Shown piece after piece: positions 34,687-44,745 of a stretch of 64,000 nucleotides of DNA. The first letter of the stretch is position 1. Every line of letters starts with the position of its first letter. Source of the DNA: JAJEFO01 sp022819605 (GTDB lineage: Bacteria; Pseudomonadota; Alphaproteobacteria; Rhodobacterales; Rhodobacteraceae); assembly GCA_965221545.1 (NCBI GenBank), contig OZ244901.1:4092001-4156000 (forward strand). The letters are read 5' to 3'. Under the pieces are notes generated by a model. That model did no database searches, had not been told where the DNA came from, and worked only from the letters and a program-made list of their open reading frames with translations. The position numbers were made by a program, and so were the translations under genes.

Positions 34687-37600
34687 TCACTCGTCTTCCA
34701 AATAAACGATCGGAACCTTCTCACCAAGGGTGGTGCGCGCGATATGTACCAGGTGCTCGTGGTGCGTAAAGAAGAGCACTTGGGTCGCTTTACCAAGTTG
34801 TCCGAGTACCCGAAACCCGGCAGCTGCACGCTCATCATCGAAATTGATAAACAGATCATCGGCTATGAATGGGAGAGGCGAAGCCCGATGCAGGTAGTCG
34901 GCAACCGACGCAATTCGAAGCGCAAGGTAAAGCTGATCAGCAGTTCCGGTGCTCATTCCGTGCACATGTACGGTGCTGCTGTTGGGCCGCACGCCGATCA
35001 GGTGAGCTTGGTCGTGCCCGTCAAAATCAACGCGAAGGCTGGCGAACGAACCGCCAGTGAGCGTGGCGAAGAGCTGACTGGCGCGCTGGAGCAGAGGCGC
35101 TTGCTTCTCACGTCGATACCTGTCAATGGCCCATTGGAGCAGCAAGGTAGCAACGCGAACACGGGTATACCGTTCCGCCACCTCTCGCATGTCTGCAAGA
35201 GCCTCCTGCCGGGCCGCGGAGGCACGTGCCGTGGCATCGTCTCCGCCGATGGCCTCGAAGGTCTTCCGAGCCGCGGTGCGATGTTCCCGGGCCTCCAAGA
35301 GACGCTCGCGAAGCTCCGTCAACTCTTCTGCCAACGATGCCTCGCGAGCTGACATCTGATCCAGATCGACGGCTTCGCACTCTTCCTCCAACTCGGCAAC
35401 GGAAAGCCCGTCCCCCTCCATATGCAGCGCTTCCACGATCTCCGTTTGCTCCTCCTGAAAGGTACTTAGCTCGTCTGATTTCTTGATCGCGGCCTTAAGT
35501 TGTTCAGCGTCCGCAACACCGGCGGCTTCCCGGAGACGACCAATGACCTCGCGTGCATTGCGGCGCGAAGCCTCAGTTTCCTCAAGCGCATGTTCCAGGG
35601 CCGCGATAGCGTCGTCCTTCTCCTTCATGAGGTCTCGCGTGCGCTTCGCCTCTGCCAGGCGGTTCTCCAGCTGTAGAACCGCCTCCTCAGGCTCAACCTC
35701 GGCCAAGTCGGAGGCTATCGCCCCCGTGAGACGGGTGACGTCCTCGCCGAACACCGCCGCATCGCGTTCGATCTTGCCGATGCGCTCGTGACGCAAGTCA
35801 TTCACCTTGACGACGCTCGTGCGCATTTGATCGATCATATCCACCTGCACCGCCACTGCCTCGGGGTCGAGTGTCTCATCGATGCCCAAGGCAGCGAGTG
35901 CGTCGGCCCACTGCCGCCGCCATTCCGACCATGCTTCTTCGGCCTTCGCGAGGGCTCTATGCTTGTTTTCAGTATCTGTTGTGGCCTGACGAAGTGCTTC
36001 GTCCAACTGGCGTCGAGAATCGACCATCCTTTCGTGCGTGCGAAGTCGATCGGCCGCGTCTTCCAACACAACTGCCAGCGGATGGCCAGCCAAGGCGTCA
36101 GTGCTGATGCCGAGCGCCGCAAGTTCGCCGAGAACGCTCGCTCGGGCGCCCTCTTCCTGCCGACGGAGAGCGGCGACCTGTCGTTCTGCCGTCGCCCGAA
36201 GCCCGATTGCGTTCAGCACCTCCTTACGCGCAGCCAGCCACTCGAGCATCTCGCCAGGCGTCAAAGGCTCGAATGGCGCGTCCGACCACATTTTGCGCCA
36301 CTCGGAATTGAGGATGCGAAGCTGTTCGTCAAGCACCTCCTTTTCTTCGCCGAGACTTTCCAAGAGGTCCTCTTGGTCTGCGACCTGGCGGGAAGTGACG
36401 GCAAGGTGGGCCGCAGCTTCGGCGTTGTCGAAGCGACGGTCTGCGAGGTCGTCGGCCGAGCGCACTGCCTCCTCGTATGCGTCCGCCTGCCGAACCTCGG
36501 GACTGCCGAGGTCGCGCATTTCGACGTCGGGCACGGACCCGCCATCCAAGTAGTGGCGCCGGATCAACTGCCATCCAGTATCGCGACGCGCCCTGGCCTC
36601 CGCAAGTTCGTCAGGCGCGATCGCCTCTTCGTCGCGGGTCAGCCGTTCGCAAGCCCTGCGTCGGCGGTCGAGTTCCTGCATCGCGGCGCGTATGCGCTCG
36701 CGACAACTCTCCATGCGCTGCTCCAGCGCTAGTCTAGAGTCACGGTGCGTCTGCACAGCGTCCCGAGGCGGTACAGGCAGCGCGGCCAAGGATTCTTCGT
36801 TGGCAACAACGGGTCTCAGGAGCCCGAAGAGACGCCGAACTTTCTCCTGTGCGTCCTCGAATTCTAAGGCCGCGGCGCTGGTTCGGGATGCGATGTCGCC
36901 AATGCTGCGCGCAGCTCTGGCCACCGCTGCAAATTTCGCCATGTCAGCTAGCGCCCCTCGGTCCTCCTGCTTTGCGTGAAGCTCGGTTACCTTGGTCGTA
37001 GCCTCTTCCACGGCTGTTCCCGCTGCCTCGAAGGAAGAGAGCAGCGCACCCCGCCGATTCAGAAGATTGCGGACCGTGCTTGCCTTGGCTCGGGCCGGGA
37101 TGCGGTCGATGACCTGCTCGACGTCGCTGGCGTCCCATTCGAGTTCCGCTGCCAGACGACGAAGTTCCGCTTCGACACCGGCGAGCTCTGCACGGCGCTT
37201 CGGCAAGTCAGCTCGACTGTCACGGACCGTGATCCGACGCTCATGGAGTTGCCCTATGTCGTGCTCGTGCAGGAGAAGTGCTGCGTCGTAGGCCAACGCC
37301 GACCGCTCCGCACGGGCGCCGTCAAGCTGCCCCGTTAGCGTTTCGACGCGCACCGCGGCACTACTGTCGTCGCGCTCCGCGGTCTGGAGAGTCTGGCGGG
37401 CGTCCTCGGGAAGTGCGGGCACTTGGCCAAGGTCGGCAATCGAGAGATCCAGTTCTGCCCTGCGGCGAACGCTTCGGTAGACTCGTCGAATACGTCCAAG
37501 CTTTCGCTGTTCACCTGACGCCTTCTCGATCTCGGCTTCGAGCGAGGCGTAGGTGTTCTGGGCGGCATCGTGGGTCCGTTTGAGCTCCTGCCACTTGGCA

Positions 37601-37995
37601 GCGGTGATGACATGGGCACGGAGCGCTGCGTCCGCCTCACGTAGTCGGTCATCGGCCTGGAAGTACTTCCGTCGTGCTGCCCGGCGCGAGGACCAAAGCC
37701 CGTCTGCTTCTTCCGCAAGAGTCTTCAGGATCTCGCGCAGGCCCGACAGCCCGGCCCCAGCCGAGAACAACATCTGGCCGATCTCGTCCTGGGCGTCTAG
37801 GATCTCCCTTCCGCCCCGGCGCAAACGCTCATGGTCAAGGCTGAACATGCGCGCGAGAAAGCCGCGATCGGCACCATCTAGAAATGGTGCGAGGGCACGT
37901 TCACCCATGGGAATCGGGGATCCTTCTGACGTGAGCAGAGTGTCCCGGTTGCCCTTTCTGCGCCGGACCTCCAACGTTTGGTCTTCACTCTCTAG
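34687..37995 (-). pseudogene. yhaN: YhaN-like AAA ATPase, large C-terminal part (split by IS)
   Basis: The larger fragment of a Rad50/SMC-like ATPase. It begins inside the N-terminal ATPase lobe (LEVRRRKGNRDTLL, RMFSLDHERLRRGG), continues with long coiled-coil helices, and ends with the second lobe: STGTADQLYLALRIASVADYL (signature motif) and PFIADDLFINFDDERA (Walker B). The missing 5' end lies across the insertion at 40109-40327. Joining the two parts at one copy of CTAG gives exactly 1176 codons without a stop. YhaN partners with the YhaO metallo-nuclease encoded just upstream. The Walker A is now separated from this part, so the protein should be inactive. Confidence 0.9.
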
Positions 37996-38025
37996 CCTCA
38001 ATCCCCAACTGAACGGAATAATGTG
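37992..38025 (+). repeat. IS left end: CTAG duplication plus TIR
   Basis: CTAG target copy (37992-37995) followed by the 30-base left terminal repeat, ending GAACGGAATAATGTG. Confidence 0.9.
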
Positions 38026-40104
38026 AAGGCTTGCCGCCCAGACAAAGGGATTTCGCGGCATGATCGGTCGTTTCCGGTGTCCCGGTTGCATTTAATAGTG
38101 ACAGTTAGATTGATGTCGCCACTGTTTCAAGCCATGTCGCCGGAACTCCGCAGCCACCCGCGACGGCCATCGCCGCATCCGCTGATCCACCAGATATGAC
38201 TGCTTTTTGCCTGCGTTGGCCACGGCCACGGTCGTGCAGAGGATTTTGCGCTTGACGCAGGGGATGTGACTAAATATAGTGGAACTGTCAGGCTAACAGG
38301 CAAATACGAGTGCAAAGGCCGCCCCGATGCAAAGCTCCGCAGACCGCTTCCTCAAGCCCGAGAACAGCACGCACAGGAAATACGAGGCCCTGCGCGCGCT
38401 CTTCGTGGACGGCCTCTCCATCGACGAGGCCGCCGGTCGCTTCGGCTATGCGGCCGGAACCCTCAGGAACCTGCGGGCCGCCTTCCTCAGGGAGCCCGAT
38501 GAGCCCTTCTTCCTGCCCGACCGGCGCGGCAGGCGCAGGCCGCAGCCGGGACCCGACCGCGACGCGCGGATCATCGCGCTGCGCAAGGAACGGAACCTCT
38601 CGGCAGCGGAGATCGCAGACCTTCTCACCCGCGAGGAGAAGATCCCGGTCAGCGAGACCACTGCGGCCCGGGTCATCAGGAAGGCCGGGCTGCCCAAGCT
38701 GTGGCGGCGCTCGCCGGACGAACGCAGCCGGGCCGTCCATCCGGAGCCCGCCGCCGTCGCCGACCGGCGCGCGCTCGATCTCACGCCCCGGAACCTGCGC
38801 ACCGACTTCGGCGGCCTGTTCCTGTTCGCCCCCGATCTCGCCCGGATCGACATCGACGCCCTCGCCGCCGGCAGCGCCCTGCCGGGAAGCCGCATGATCG
38901 CCGCAGGCGACGCCTTGCGTTCCCTGCTCGCGCTCAAGCTGTGGGGCATCGGGCGCCCGACCCAGGTCATGGCCGAGACCCTCGATCCGGGCCTCGCCCT
39001 CTTCGCCGGTCTCAACGTCATTCCCAAGCGTGCCACGCTCACCGAGTATTCGTGCCGGGTGGACCCGCGCTGCGGCCCCGCCATGATGGAGCGCTGGCAG
39101 GCCGCCGTCCGCGGCCTCGGGATCGATCTCGGCGGCGGGAGATCCTTCGACCTCGACTTCCACACCATCCCCTATCACGGCGACGACGCGCTCATCGAGA
39201 AGCACTACGTCTCGAAGCGCAGCCGGCGCCAGAAGGGCGTTCTCGCCTTCCTCGCCCGCGATGCCGACGCCCGGATCTTCGCCTATGCCAACGCCGGCGT
39301 GCGCAAGAGCCGCCAGAACGACGAGGTTCTCCGCTTCGTCGAGGCCTGGCGCGCGCGGACCGGGACGCTGCCGGCCGAACTGGTCTTCGACAGCCGCCTG
39401 ACCACCTATGCCAACCTGGCGCGACTCGACGCCATGGGCATCGCCTTCCTGACGCTGCGCCGGCGAACGGCGCGAACGGTCGCGGCCCTGCTCGCCGAGC
39501 CGCCGGAGGCGTGGCGCAGGATCACGCTCACCAATGTCGGGCGCATCTACCGCAACCCCCGCATCCTCGAGCGCAGGCTGCGCATCAGGGACTATCCCGG
39601 CGAGATCCGCCAGATCGCCGTCACCGATCTCGGCCATGAAAAGCCGACCCTGCTGCTGAGCAACCAGATGGACGAGCCCGCGTCCAGGCTCGTCGACCGC
39701 TACGCCCGCCGCATGGTGATCGAGAACACCATCGCCGACGCCATCGACTTCTTCCACATGGATGCGCTCTCCGCCGCCGTGCCCATGCGCATCGATCTCG
39801 ATGTCCAGCTCACGCTGATGGCCAGCAGCCTCTACAGGCTCCTCGGCATCCGTGTCGGACAGGGCTTCGAGGTCGCGAAGGCGCGCACCATCTTCCGCAA
39901 GCTCGTCAACGCCAGCGCGACCGTCAGGATCACCGAAGACGAGATCATCGTCACCCTGGGACGCCGCGCCAACAACCCGCTCCTGCTTGCCGCACGTTAC
40001 GGGGAGATCGCACAGCCAATCCCGTGGCTCGGAAACCGGACCCTCAGGATACGCTTTTTTTGAAATCCAACGCGCACATTATTCCGTTCAGTTGGGGATC
40101 GAGG
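37996..40104 (+). mobile_element. Complete insertion sequence with 30-bp TIRs and CTAG duplication
   Basis: Terminal inverted repeats at 37996-38025 and 40075-40104 match in 29 of 30 positions (mismatch at 38000/40100). CTAG flanks it at 37992-37995 and 40105-40108. Its single gene is the transposase at 38327-40063. Removing the element and one CTAG restores the interrupted yhaN frame, which fixes the ends exactly. About 300 bases of leader precede the transposase. The near-identical ends and intact transposase suggest a recent insertion. Confidence 0.93.
38327..40063 (+). CDS. Transposase (DDE, IS4-superfamily-like)
   Basis: A 578-residue intact transposase. An N-terminal helix-turn-helix part (YEALRALFVDGLSIDEAAGR, then a LSAAEIADLLT region near residue 92) precedes a DDE catalytic core. 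FDLDFHTIPYHGDD near residue 279 carries the first acidic residue, LVFDSRLTTYANLARLDAMG near 353 the second, and the ENTIADAIDFFHMD segment near 467 the glutamate, resembling the IS4-superfamily layout. The exact IS family was not assigned by eye. Translation could begin at 38327 (ATGCAAAGC); it ends 11 bases before the right terminal repeat. Confidence 0.88.
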   Translation: MQSSADRFLKPENSTHRKYEALRALFVDGLSIDEAAGRFGYAAGTLRNLRAAFLREPDEPFFLPDRRGRRRPQPGPDRDARIIALRKERNLSAAEIADLLTREEKIPVSETTAARVIRKAGLPKLWRRSPDERSRAVHPEPAAVADRRALDLTPRNLRTDFGGLFLFAPDLARIDIDALAAGSALPGSRMIAAGDALRSLLALKLWGIGRPTQVMAETLDPGLALFAGLNVIPKRATLTEYSCRVDPRCGPAMMERWQAAVRGLGIDLGGGRSFDLDFHTIPYHGDDALIEKHYVSKRSRRQKGVLAFLARDADARIFAYANAGVRKSRQNDEVLRFVEAWRARTGTLPAELVFDSRLTTYANLARLDAMGIAFLTLRRRTARTVAALLAEPPEAWRRITLTNVGRIYRNPRILERRLRIRDYPGEIRQIAVTDLGHEKPTLLLSNQMDEPASRLVDRYARRMVIENTIADAIDFFHMDALSAAVPMRIDLDVQLTLMASSLYRLLGIRVGQGFEVAKARTIFRKLVNASATVRITEDEIIVTLGRRANNPLLLAARYGEIAQPIPWLGNRTLRIRFF

Positions 40105-40108
40105 CTAG
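40075..40108 (+). repeat. IS right end: TIR plus CTAG duplication
   Basis: The 30-base right terminal repeat beginning CACATTATTCCGTTC, followed by the second CTAG at 40105-40108. It is the inverse of 37992-38025 with one mismatch. Confidence 0.9.
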
Positions 40109-40327
40109 GACAGCCCCGATGCGCATGCTGGCGTATTCGTGGAGGAAATTGAGGGGTGAGTTGCGGGGGATGCCAAAGAGCAGATCCTCGACAGCCGCCA
40201 GTGCAGTCGACTTGCCTGCCTCATTCAGCCCAAACAGGATGTGGATGTCCGGACTGTGGGCAGGCAGCCCGAGCGAGACGTCCGTAAATCGGCCGTAGCG
40301 GAGCAGATCAAGCCGACCAATACGCAT
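40105..40327 (-). pseudogene. yhaN: YhaN-like ATPase, N-terminal fragment
   Basis: The first 74 codons of the ATPase split by the IS. It begins MRIGRLDLLRYGRFTDVSLG and contains Walker A FGLNEAGKST (residues 32-41) and LEDLLFGIP-type sequence after it. The true frame breaks at GAVL where the IS enters; five residues later the IS end supplies a stop. The ATG lies three bases after the yhaO stop codon, so the two genes formed one operon. Confidence 0.88.
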
Positions 40328-40330
40328 GCC

Positions 40331-41605
40331 CTACTGCCCGTCCGTCGTGATTCTCGCCACCAGAAAGTCGCTCACATGGTCGATCAATCCGGCGTAGTCG
40401 CCGTCGACCGCAATCCTCAGAACGGCATCTTCCGGGTCGGCGCGGAGTTCATGTGGCAGCTTGCGCACCAGCTCGCCGATGTCGGCCTCCAGCAGTTGCT
40501 TCAATTCAACGTCTTTGCATGCATCTTCCAGCATGCGCTGAAGCTCACCCAGTGCATCCTCGCGAGCACGAACGGTGGCGGCGTCGAGCAGTGGCTGCGT
40601 GGCGACGACGATTCGCTCGATCCAGGCCAATTCCCCACCGAGTCCCAGAGCTGCACCCCGCGCTTCGGCGAGTAGGTGATCGGTCGAAGCGAGAAGACCG
40701 CCGTGGATGTCAGTCTGGCCGGTCAACTCAACGCGGCACGCGAGGAGCCTGTCGTCTTCATCCTGCGCTACGGCGTTTTCGATCGCCTCGCGCACGTGGT
40801 CGACCGCCTCTGTAACTCGCGTACATCCATCAACGGGAACAGTCAGTCGCGCCCAACGCACGACGTCGCTCACAACTGAAATCGCCTCGACAAGTTCACC
40901 ATCCTCGACGGTGAGCAGATACGCACCCTTGGGGCCCGTTTCGCGAATGTGGCGCCCTTGGAGGTTTCCGGGGAAGATTACGTGAGGCCGCTCGTGAAGA
41001 ACGGTGGCCTGATGCACATGGCCGAGGGCCCAGTAATCGTATCCCTTGTTGACCAGGTCATCGAGCGCGCATGGGGCATAATTGGCATGGCCCCCCATAC
41101 CCCCAAGTCCCGTATGGAGCACACCGATGTTGAACATACCTGCAATCGGATCAGGGTAGGCCGGCACCAGGTTGTCGGCGATGTCGCGTTGGCCGTAGCT
41201 CTGACCGTGGAGCGCGACGTCGAGCTTCTTCAGTTGGAACGTTCCGGGCTTTCGAGAAGAGAATGCATTGACGTTCTCGGGAAGAACGAGACGGCGGGTT
41301 ATTTGGCTTTCGGCATCGTGGTTGCCGTAGAGCAAGAAGACCGGGACGTCGGCCATTGCGAGCCGGCCCATCTGACTGATAAAGAAAAGCCCTGTCTGAT
41401 AGTCGCGCCAATCTCCGTCATAGAGATCGCCCGCGATGATGACGAATGCGACCTCTTCATGCAGAGCTAGGCCCACAAGGTTTTCAAACGCCTCGCGGGT
41501 CGCTGTCCGGATACGGTCAGCCGCGCCGCCCTCTTGCCCTGCAAGGCCTATCAGAGGACTGTCGAGATGAATGTCTGCGGTGTGGATAAACCGAAAGGAT
41601 GTCAA
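40331..41605 (-). CDS. yhaO: YhaO/SbcD-like DNA repair metallo-nuclease
   Basis: A 424-residue calcineurin-type phosphoesterase of the Mre11/SbcD class. Metal-binding motifs are in order: HTADIHLDSP (8-17), GDLYDGDWRD near 60, LYGNHDAES near 93, LHTGLGG near 165 and GHVHQATV near 196. The C-terminal 180 residues form the capping and helical region expected to contact the Rad50-like partner. It is followed after three bases by yhaN, which is now disrupted by an IS, so this nuclease has probably lost its ATPase partner. It could still fold and bind DNA. The pair may act in double-strand-break processing or, in this setting, phage defence. Confidence 0.88.
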   Translation of the reverse strand: MTSFRFIHTADIHLDSPLIGLAGQEGGAADRIRTATREAFENLVGLALHEEVAFVIIAGDLYDGDWRDYQTGLFFISQMGRLAMADVPVFLLYGNHDAESQITRRLVLPENVNAFSSRKPGTFQLKKLDVALHGQSYGQRDIADNLVPAYPDPIAGMFNIGVLHTGLGGMGGHANYAPCALDDLVNKGYDYWALGHVHQATVLHERPHVIFPGNLQGRHIRETGPKGAYLLTVEDGELVEAISVVSDVVRWARLTVPVDGCTRVTEAVDHVREAIENAVAQDEDDRLLACRVELTGQTDIHGGLLASTDHLLAEARGAALGLGGELAWIERIVVATQPLLDAATVRAREDALGELQRMLEDACKDVELKQLLEADIGELVRKLPHELRADPEDAVLRIAVDGDYAGLIDHVSDFLVARITTDGQ

Positions 41606-41685
41606 GGGGACCCCACTGACCGGTCGATGTTGGATGCTAGCCCGGAAATTTCACCAATATGGCTGGCATGGGACCGCTCTCCGCG

Positions 41686-41718
41686 ATATATGTAATTTTG
41701 TCAACTAGTTACATATAT
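41686..41718. promoter_or_regulatory. AT-rich inverted repeat upstream of yhaO
   Basis: ATATATGTAA (41686-41695) and TTACATATAT (41709-41718) form a perfect 10-base inverted repeat with a 13-base spacer. It lies about 80 bases upstream of yhaO and 17 bases ahead of an IS1380-like remnant on the other strand. It is an operator-like site for one of them. Confidence 0.45.
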
Positions 41719-41734
41719 CCGGAGGACGGATCTT

Positions 41735-41990
41735 ATGTCGACAGTGTGTAACGGCAAGCCGATCAATTTTCAAGGGCACGGTCGCCGTGAAGTCACGGCG
41801 GGCGGCTTTCGTCGGGCGGCGGCGCACTGCTCCTGCCGAAGACCGACAACGTGTTCGGCGTGACCGGTTGGCTGGTGGGATGCTTCTCGGACCATCGCCA
41901 CGCGGTGAGCGTGACGGCAAGGTTTGCTGCACAGCGGAAACACGACCGCCAGGCCACCGCAGCGATTGGGACAACTGACAGGTCATTGGC
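41735..41990 (+). mobile_element. IS1380-like transposase N-terminal remnant
   Basis: After a GGAGGA site the frame reads MSTVCNGKPINFQGHGRREV, the start of IS1380-family transposases. One frame on, TDNVFGVTGWLVGCFSDHR matches the next conserved stretch, so a frameshift separates them. The remaining transposase is missing. The following 41991-42296 has no recognisable gene. Confidence 0.6.
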
Positions 41991-42296
41991 TTGTAGCTGT
42001 GATCAGGCGTATGCTTTCTGCGTTGATGTTGAAACAATGACCCTGCCAAACACCCCAACCACGGCCCCACAAACCAATGGCGATTTACGATCCACACCGT
42101 ATAGCGCTCACCCGCTCTTGCGCGCTAGAAATACCTGCGGAGACAACCCGAGTGCTATCTGCCCCGCCAGACTTTGCGGATCATCCTGAGGAGTCGCAAG
42201 TGCAGCTGCAATTTTTGCTTGGACACCACGCGTATTCAAACATGCGGCGTGGCCGATAAGTTCGGCAAAGCGACGCACGAGGCGCGCATAGCGATG

Positions 42297-43235
42297 TCAC
42301 CGCTCGGCATAGAGGAAGGTGTTCAGTACCTCGACAAGATTCCGTTGCCGCGACCCAACCGGGTGGCCGTCCAGCAACGAAAGCAGGCAGTCTATCAGTG
42401 ATTCAACGTCAAGGTCTTCGAGCGCACGGCGATCCACATCCGTGAGCTTCAGGTTCTCGATTAGCTCGGTGAGCAACGTGTCCCGCTCAGGCTGTTGCAA
42501 AGCGTGATCGCCAGTGGCGGCACGCCATCGCATCAGAAAATCTTCATGCCACCGTGGCGGCGACGCCGCGGCGAACGCAGGGCCACTCGGAAACCACTGG
42601 AGGTCCGACAGCCTGACCAGCTTGGACTGCCAAACATCATGCCGCATCCAGTATACCCGAAGATAGACATCACTCTCTTACCGCGACAGGCTGGTCGTCT
42701 CGCCATCCATCGTGAACAGATTCTTGCTGTGCGAATAGAATATGTCCTCGAATGAGCTGAGAAGACGGCGACCCGGCGGCGGTGGTTCGAAGTTCCAAGT
42801 CAGCCACAACAGCCGATGAGCCTCACCTGCATAGAAGTCCTCACGCTGGACTATGATTGGAATCTGGGTCGTCGCGAGTTGAACCTCCACAACCAACAGA
42901 GAATCGTCGTAGATGACTCAAACGTCGGGACGCCGTCGTCCGCTTTCCGTGACAAGATACTCGTCGATAACCACGCTTCCCGGCTTGGTACAAGCGTTCG
43001 CGTTCAGTAACTCGCCGATGATATTCTTAATTTTGACATGAAGCGGGCTCTCCTTAGCGCCGCCAAATTGCTGGGCGCTTACGCTGTTCACCTCGGACGG
43101 CACGCCCGTCCACCAGGGACAGTCTTCGGGTGCCGCGGAATGATGCTTCCAGTATGGAAGACCGGATCGGGGTTCACGCGACGCGTATACCGCACACCCG
43201 CAGGACCACTCACATAGCGCGGCTGGTGATTGAGC
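42297..43235 (-). pseudogene. Broken CoiA/DUF6035-like nuclease-fold gene
   Basis: One continuous minus-strand frame with two nonsense codons (TGA at 42918-42920, TAA at 42678-42680). It reads ...SGLPYWKHHSAAPEDCPWW, HVKIKNIIGELL, GRRRPDV(stop)VIYDDSLLVVEVQLATTQIPII, then YAGEAHRLLWLTWNFEPPPP, and SFEDIFYSHSKNLFTMD. PDV...VVEVQ fits a PD-(D/E)xK nuclease core as in competence-CoiA-like proteins and the DUF6035 group. The N terminus is not clear beyond about 43235. Both stops can arise by single C-to-T changes. Found mainly in variable regions; its role is unknown. Confidence 0.65.
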
Positions 43236-43283
43236 TTGGCTCTCGTCGCGCGCCTGCGGATGACTTGATAGCCATCCTAGCCC

Positions 43284-43625
43284 ATGCCCATCAACTCGTC
43301 ACTTGAGATGGGCCACATCGTCTCGATTGGCCCAGAGCGTTTCCTGACGGCGGCACGCTCGCACCGGGCAGCGAAAAAATCGCTCCATTGCGTCTTGGAC
43401 GTGAACATGGGAGAGGACGGCCTCTGCAACCGCAAGAACAGAGGCCCCGACAGCCTTGCGCTGATGCGAAAGCTGACGCTGAATCTGGCAGGGCTGACCG
43501 ATGGCAGGAGAGTGACGTCCATACGCGACAAGCTCAAGAACGCCGGATGGGACGACGGCCTTCTTCCGAAGTTCGTCAACTCCGCAGCAATCTTCGCAGA
43601 GGATGCAGAAACGAAAAAAAATTGA
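43284..43625 (+). mobile_element. ISAs1-like transposase C-terminal fragment
   Basis: SLEMGHIVSIGPERFLTAAR is followed by SLHCVLDVNMGEDGLCNRKN and SLALMRKLTLNLAGL, the closing part of ISAs1/IS4-type transposases (SLHWVLDV...ED...R...NLA-x-LR-x-LALNLL). The catalytic part is missing. The frame runs out at 43625. Confidence 0.6.
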
Positions 43626-43761
43626 ACACGATAGCCTTGGTTGGATGTTGGATGCCACCCGCTTGAAATTCCGTTGGCAAGCATGATAATCTTGACGATG
43701 ACGACGGCCCGGCAATTTGGTCATTCGACGAAAATTGAAGAGAAGTCTAGAGCCATTCTTC

Positions 43762-44634
43762 ATGATTGACCTGCATGAAAGACTATCCGAATTTTCCTAT
43801 GGATACGGGGCTACGCGCGAGGTCGAGCAGATTCTGGCAGCCATCGGCATCACGGCCACGCCATTTCTTCCAAGCCTGCTGCACGAAGCTAAACTCGGCT
43901 TCGATGTCGCATTTGAGCGCCGGGGGGTCCCGCTACTTCTACAGTTCAAGCTGGGTCAATCGCTGACACGGTTCGTGCGGAAAGATCTGCAAGTTCCACG
44001 TCCCAAAATCAACCGGCCCTTTTGGCGCTATGGGATCAATACGGCAGAGAGTGAAGGTCAGTTTCAAATGTTGCTAAAGGCCGAACTGAGAGGCGCTGAA
44101 GTCTATTATGTCGCACCACGTTTCAGCGATTGGACAGATTACATAAAGTACTACGAGACAAATTCTGTACTAGAGAATTCTCTGCTGATGTCGCCTTTCA
44201 GCATCAGAAGCGCGCTCGCCTTGAAAGGTGAAGCCGACGGAGCACACAGGGTGGTGTATGATCATGTCAGATGTCACGTTTGTTCACGCCCGGTCGAGGT
44301 CACCGAGACAAGGTCGCAATTGCTTGGCGAGGTCACGCAATTAAAAATCCTCAGGCAGTCGCAACCAATCGGTTCGTTGGTCAGGGAAATATGGAGTGGC
44401 CTCAACCACGTGGTGGAGGTGCGAGAAGGCAGCGAGACTGCTGAAGAGGGAAGCGTATTGTTCGTTTCCTATGAGGGAGGATCAACACAGGAGGTCGCCC
44501 AGCGCCAACGTTCAATCCGGCTTGGGAATCTTCTCAGGCGCGCCGAAAACGAAGATGCTGCGTTGGCGCTCGCACTAGGCATTGAATTCTGGGGATTGGG
44601 TGCGCAACTCGTTCTCGCGACGGTCGAAGACTGA
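43762..44634 (+). CDS. Hypothetical cytosolic protein, zinc-ribbon-like cysteines
   Basis: A 290-residue protein from the ATG at 43762 (MIDLHERLSEFSYGYGATRE). No family is recognised. A GFDVAFERRGVPLLLQFKLG stretch near residue 50 has the look of a restriction-nuclease core (D...Q-x-K), and the paired cysteines HVRCHVCSRP near 168 could bind metal. No signal or membrane segment. It sits between IS fragments and a DUF2971 gene in AT-richer DNA, so a defence-related nuclease is conceivable. That is inference from D-x(n)-Q-x-K and neighbourhood only. Confidence 0.65.
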   Translation: MIDLHERLSEFSYGYGATREVEQILAAIGITATPFLPSLLHEAKLGFDVAFERRGVPLLLQFKLGQSLTRFVRKDLQVPRPKINRPFWRYGINTAESEGQFQMLLKAELRGAEVYYVAPRFSDWTDYIKYYETNSVLENSLLMSPFSIRSALALKGEADGAHRVVYDHVRCHVCSRPVEVTETRSQLLGEVTQLKILRQSQPIGSLVREIWSGLNHVVEVREGSETAEEGSVLFVSYEGGSTQEVAQRQRSIRLGNLLRRAENEDAALALALGIEFWGLGAQLVLATVED

Positions 44635-44745
44635 GACTGCAAGCGACTGCAGAACGGAGACAGGTTGTGTTCAAGCGATCTTCAGTAGCGTCGGTGACAC
44701 TCTTGGTTACATTAGTTACAGAAAAAACGGAGGAGCCAAAAGGAA

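Noticed and set aside
35788..36732. A 314-codon + strand frame
   Set aside because: It is antisense to the coiled-coil part of the YhaN ATPase; no motifs.
38288..39757. Long open frame (489 codons) on the - strand
   Set aside because: It is the mirror of the IS transposase; composition is Gly/Asp/Arg-rich and without motifs.
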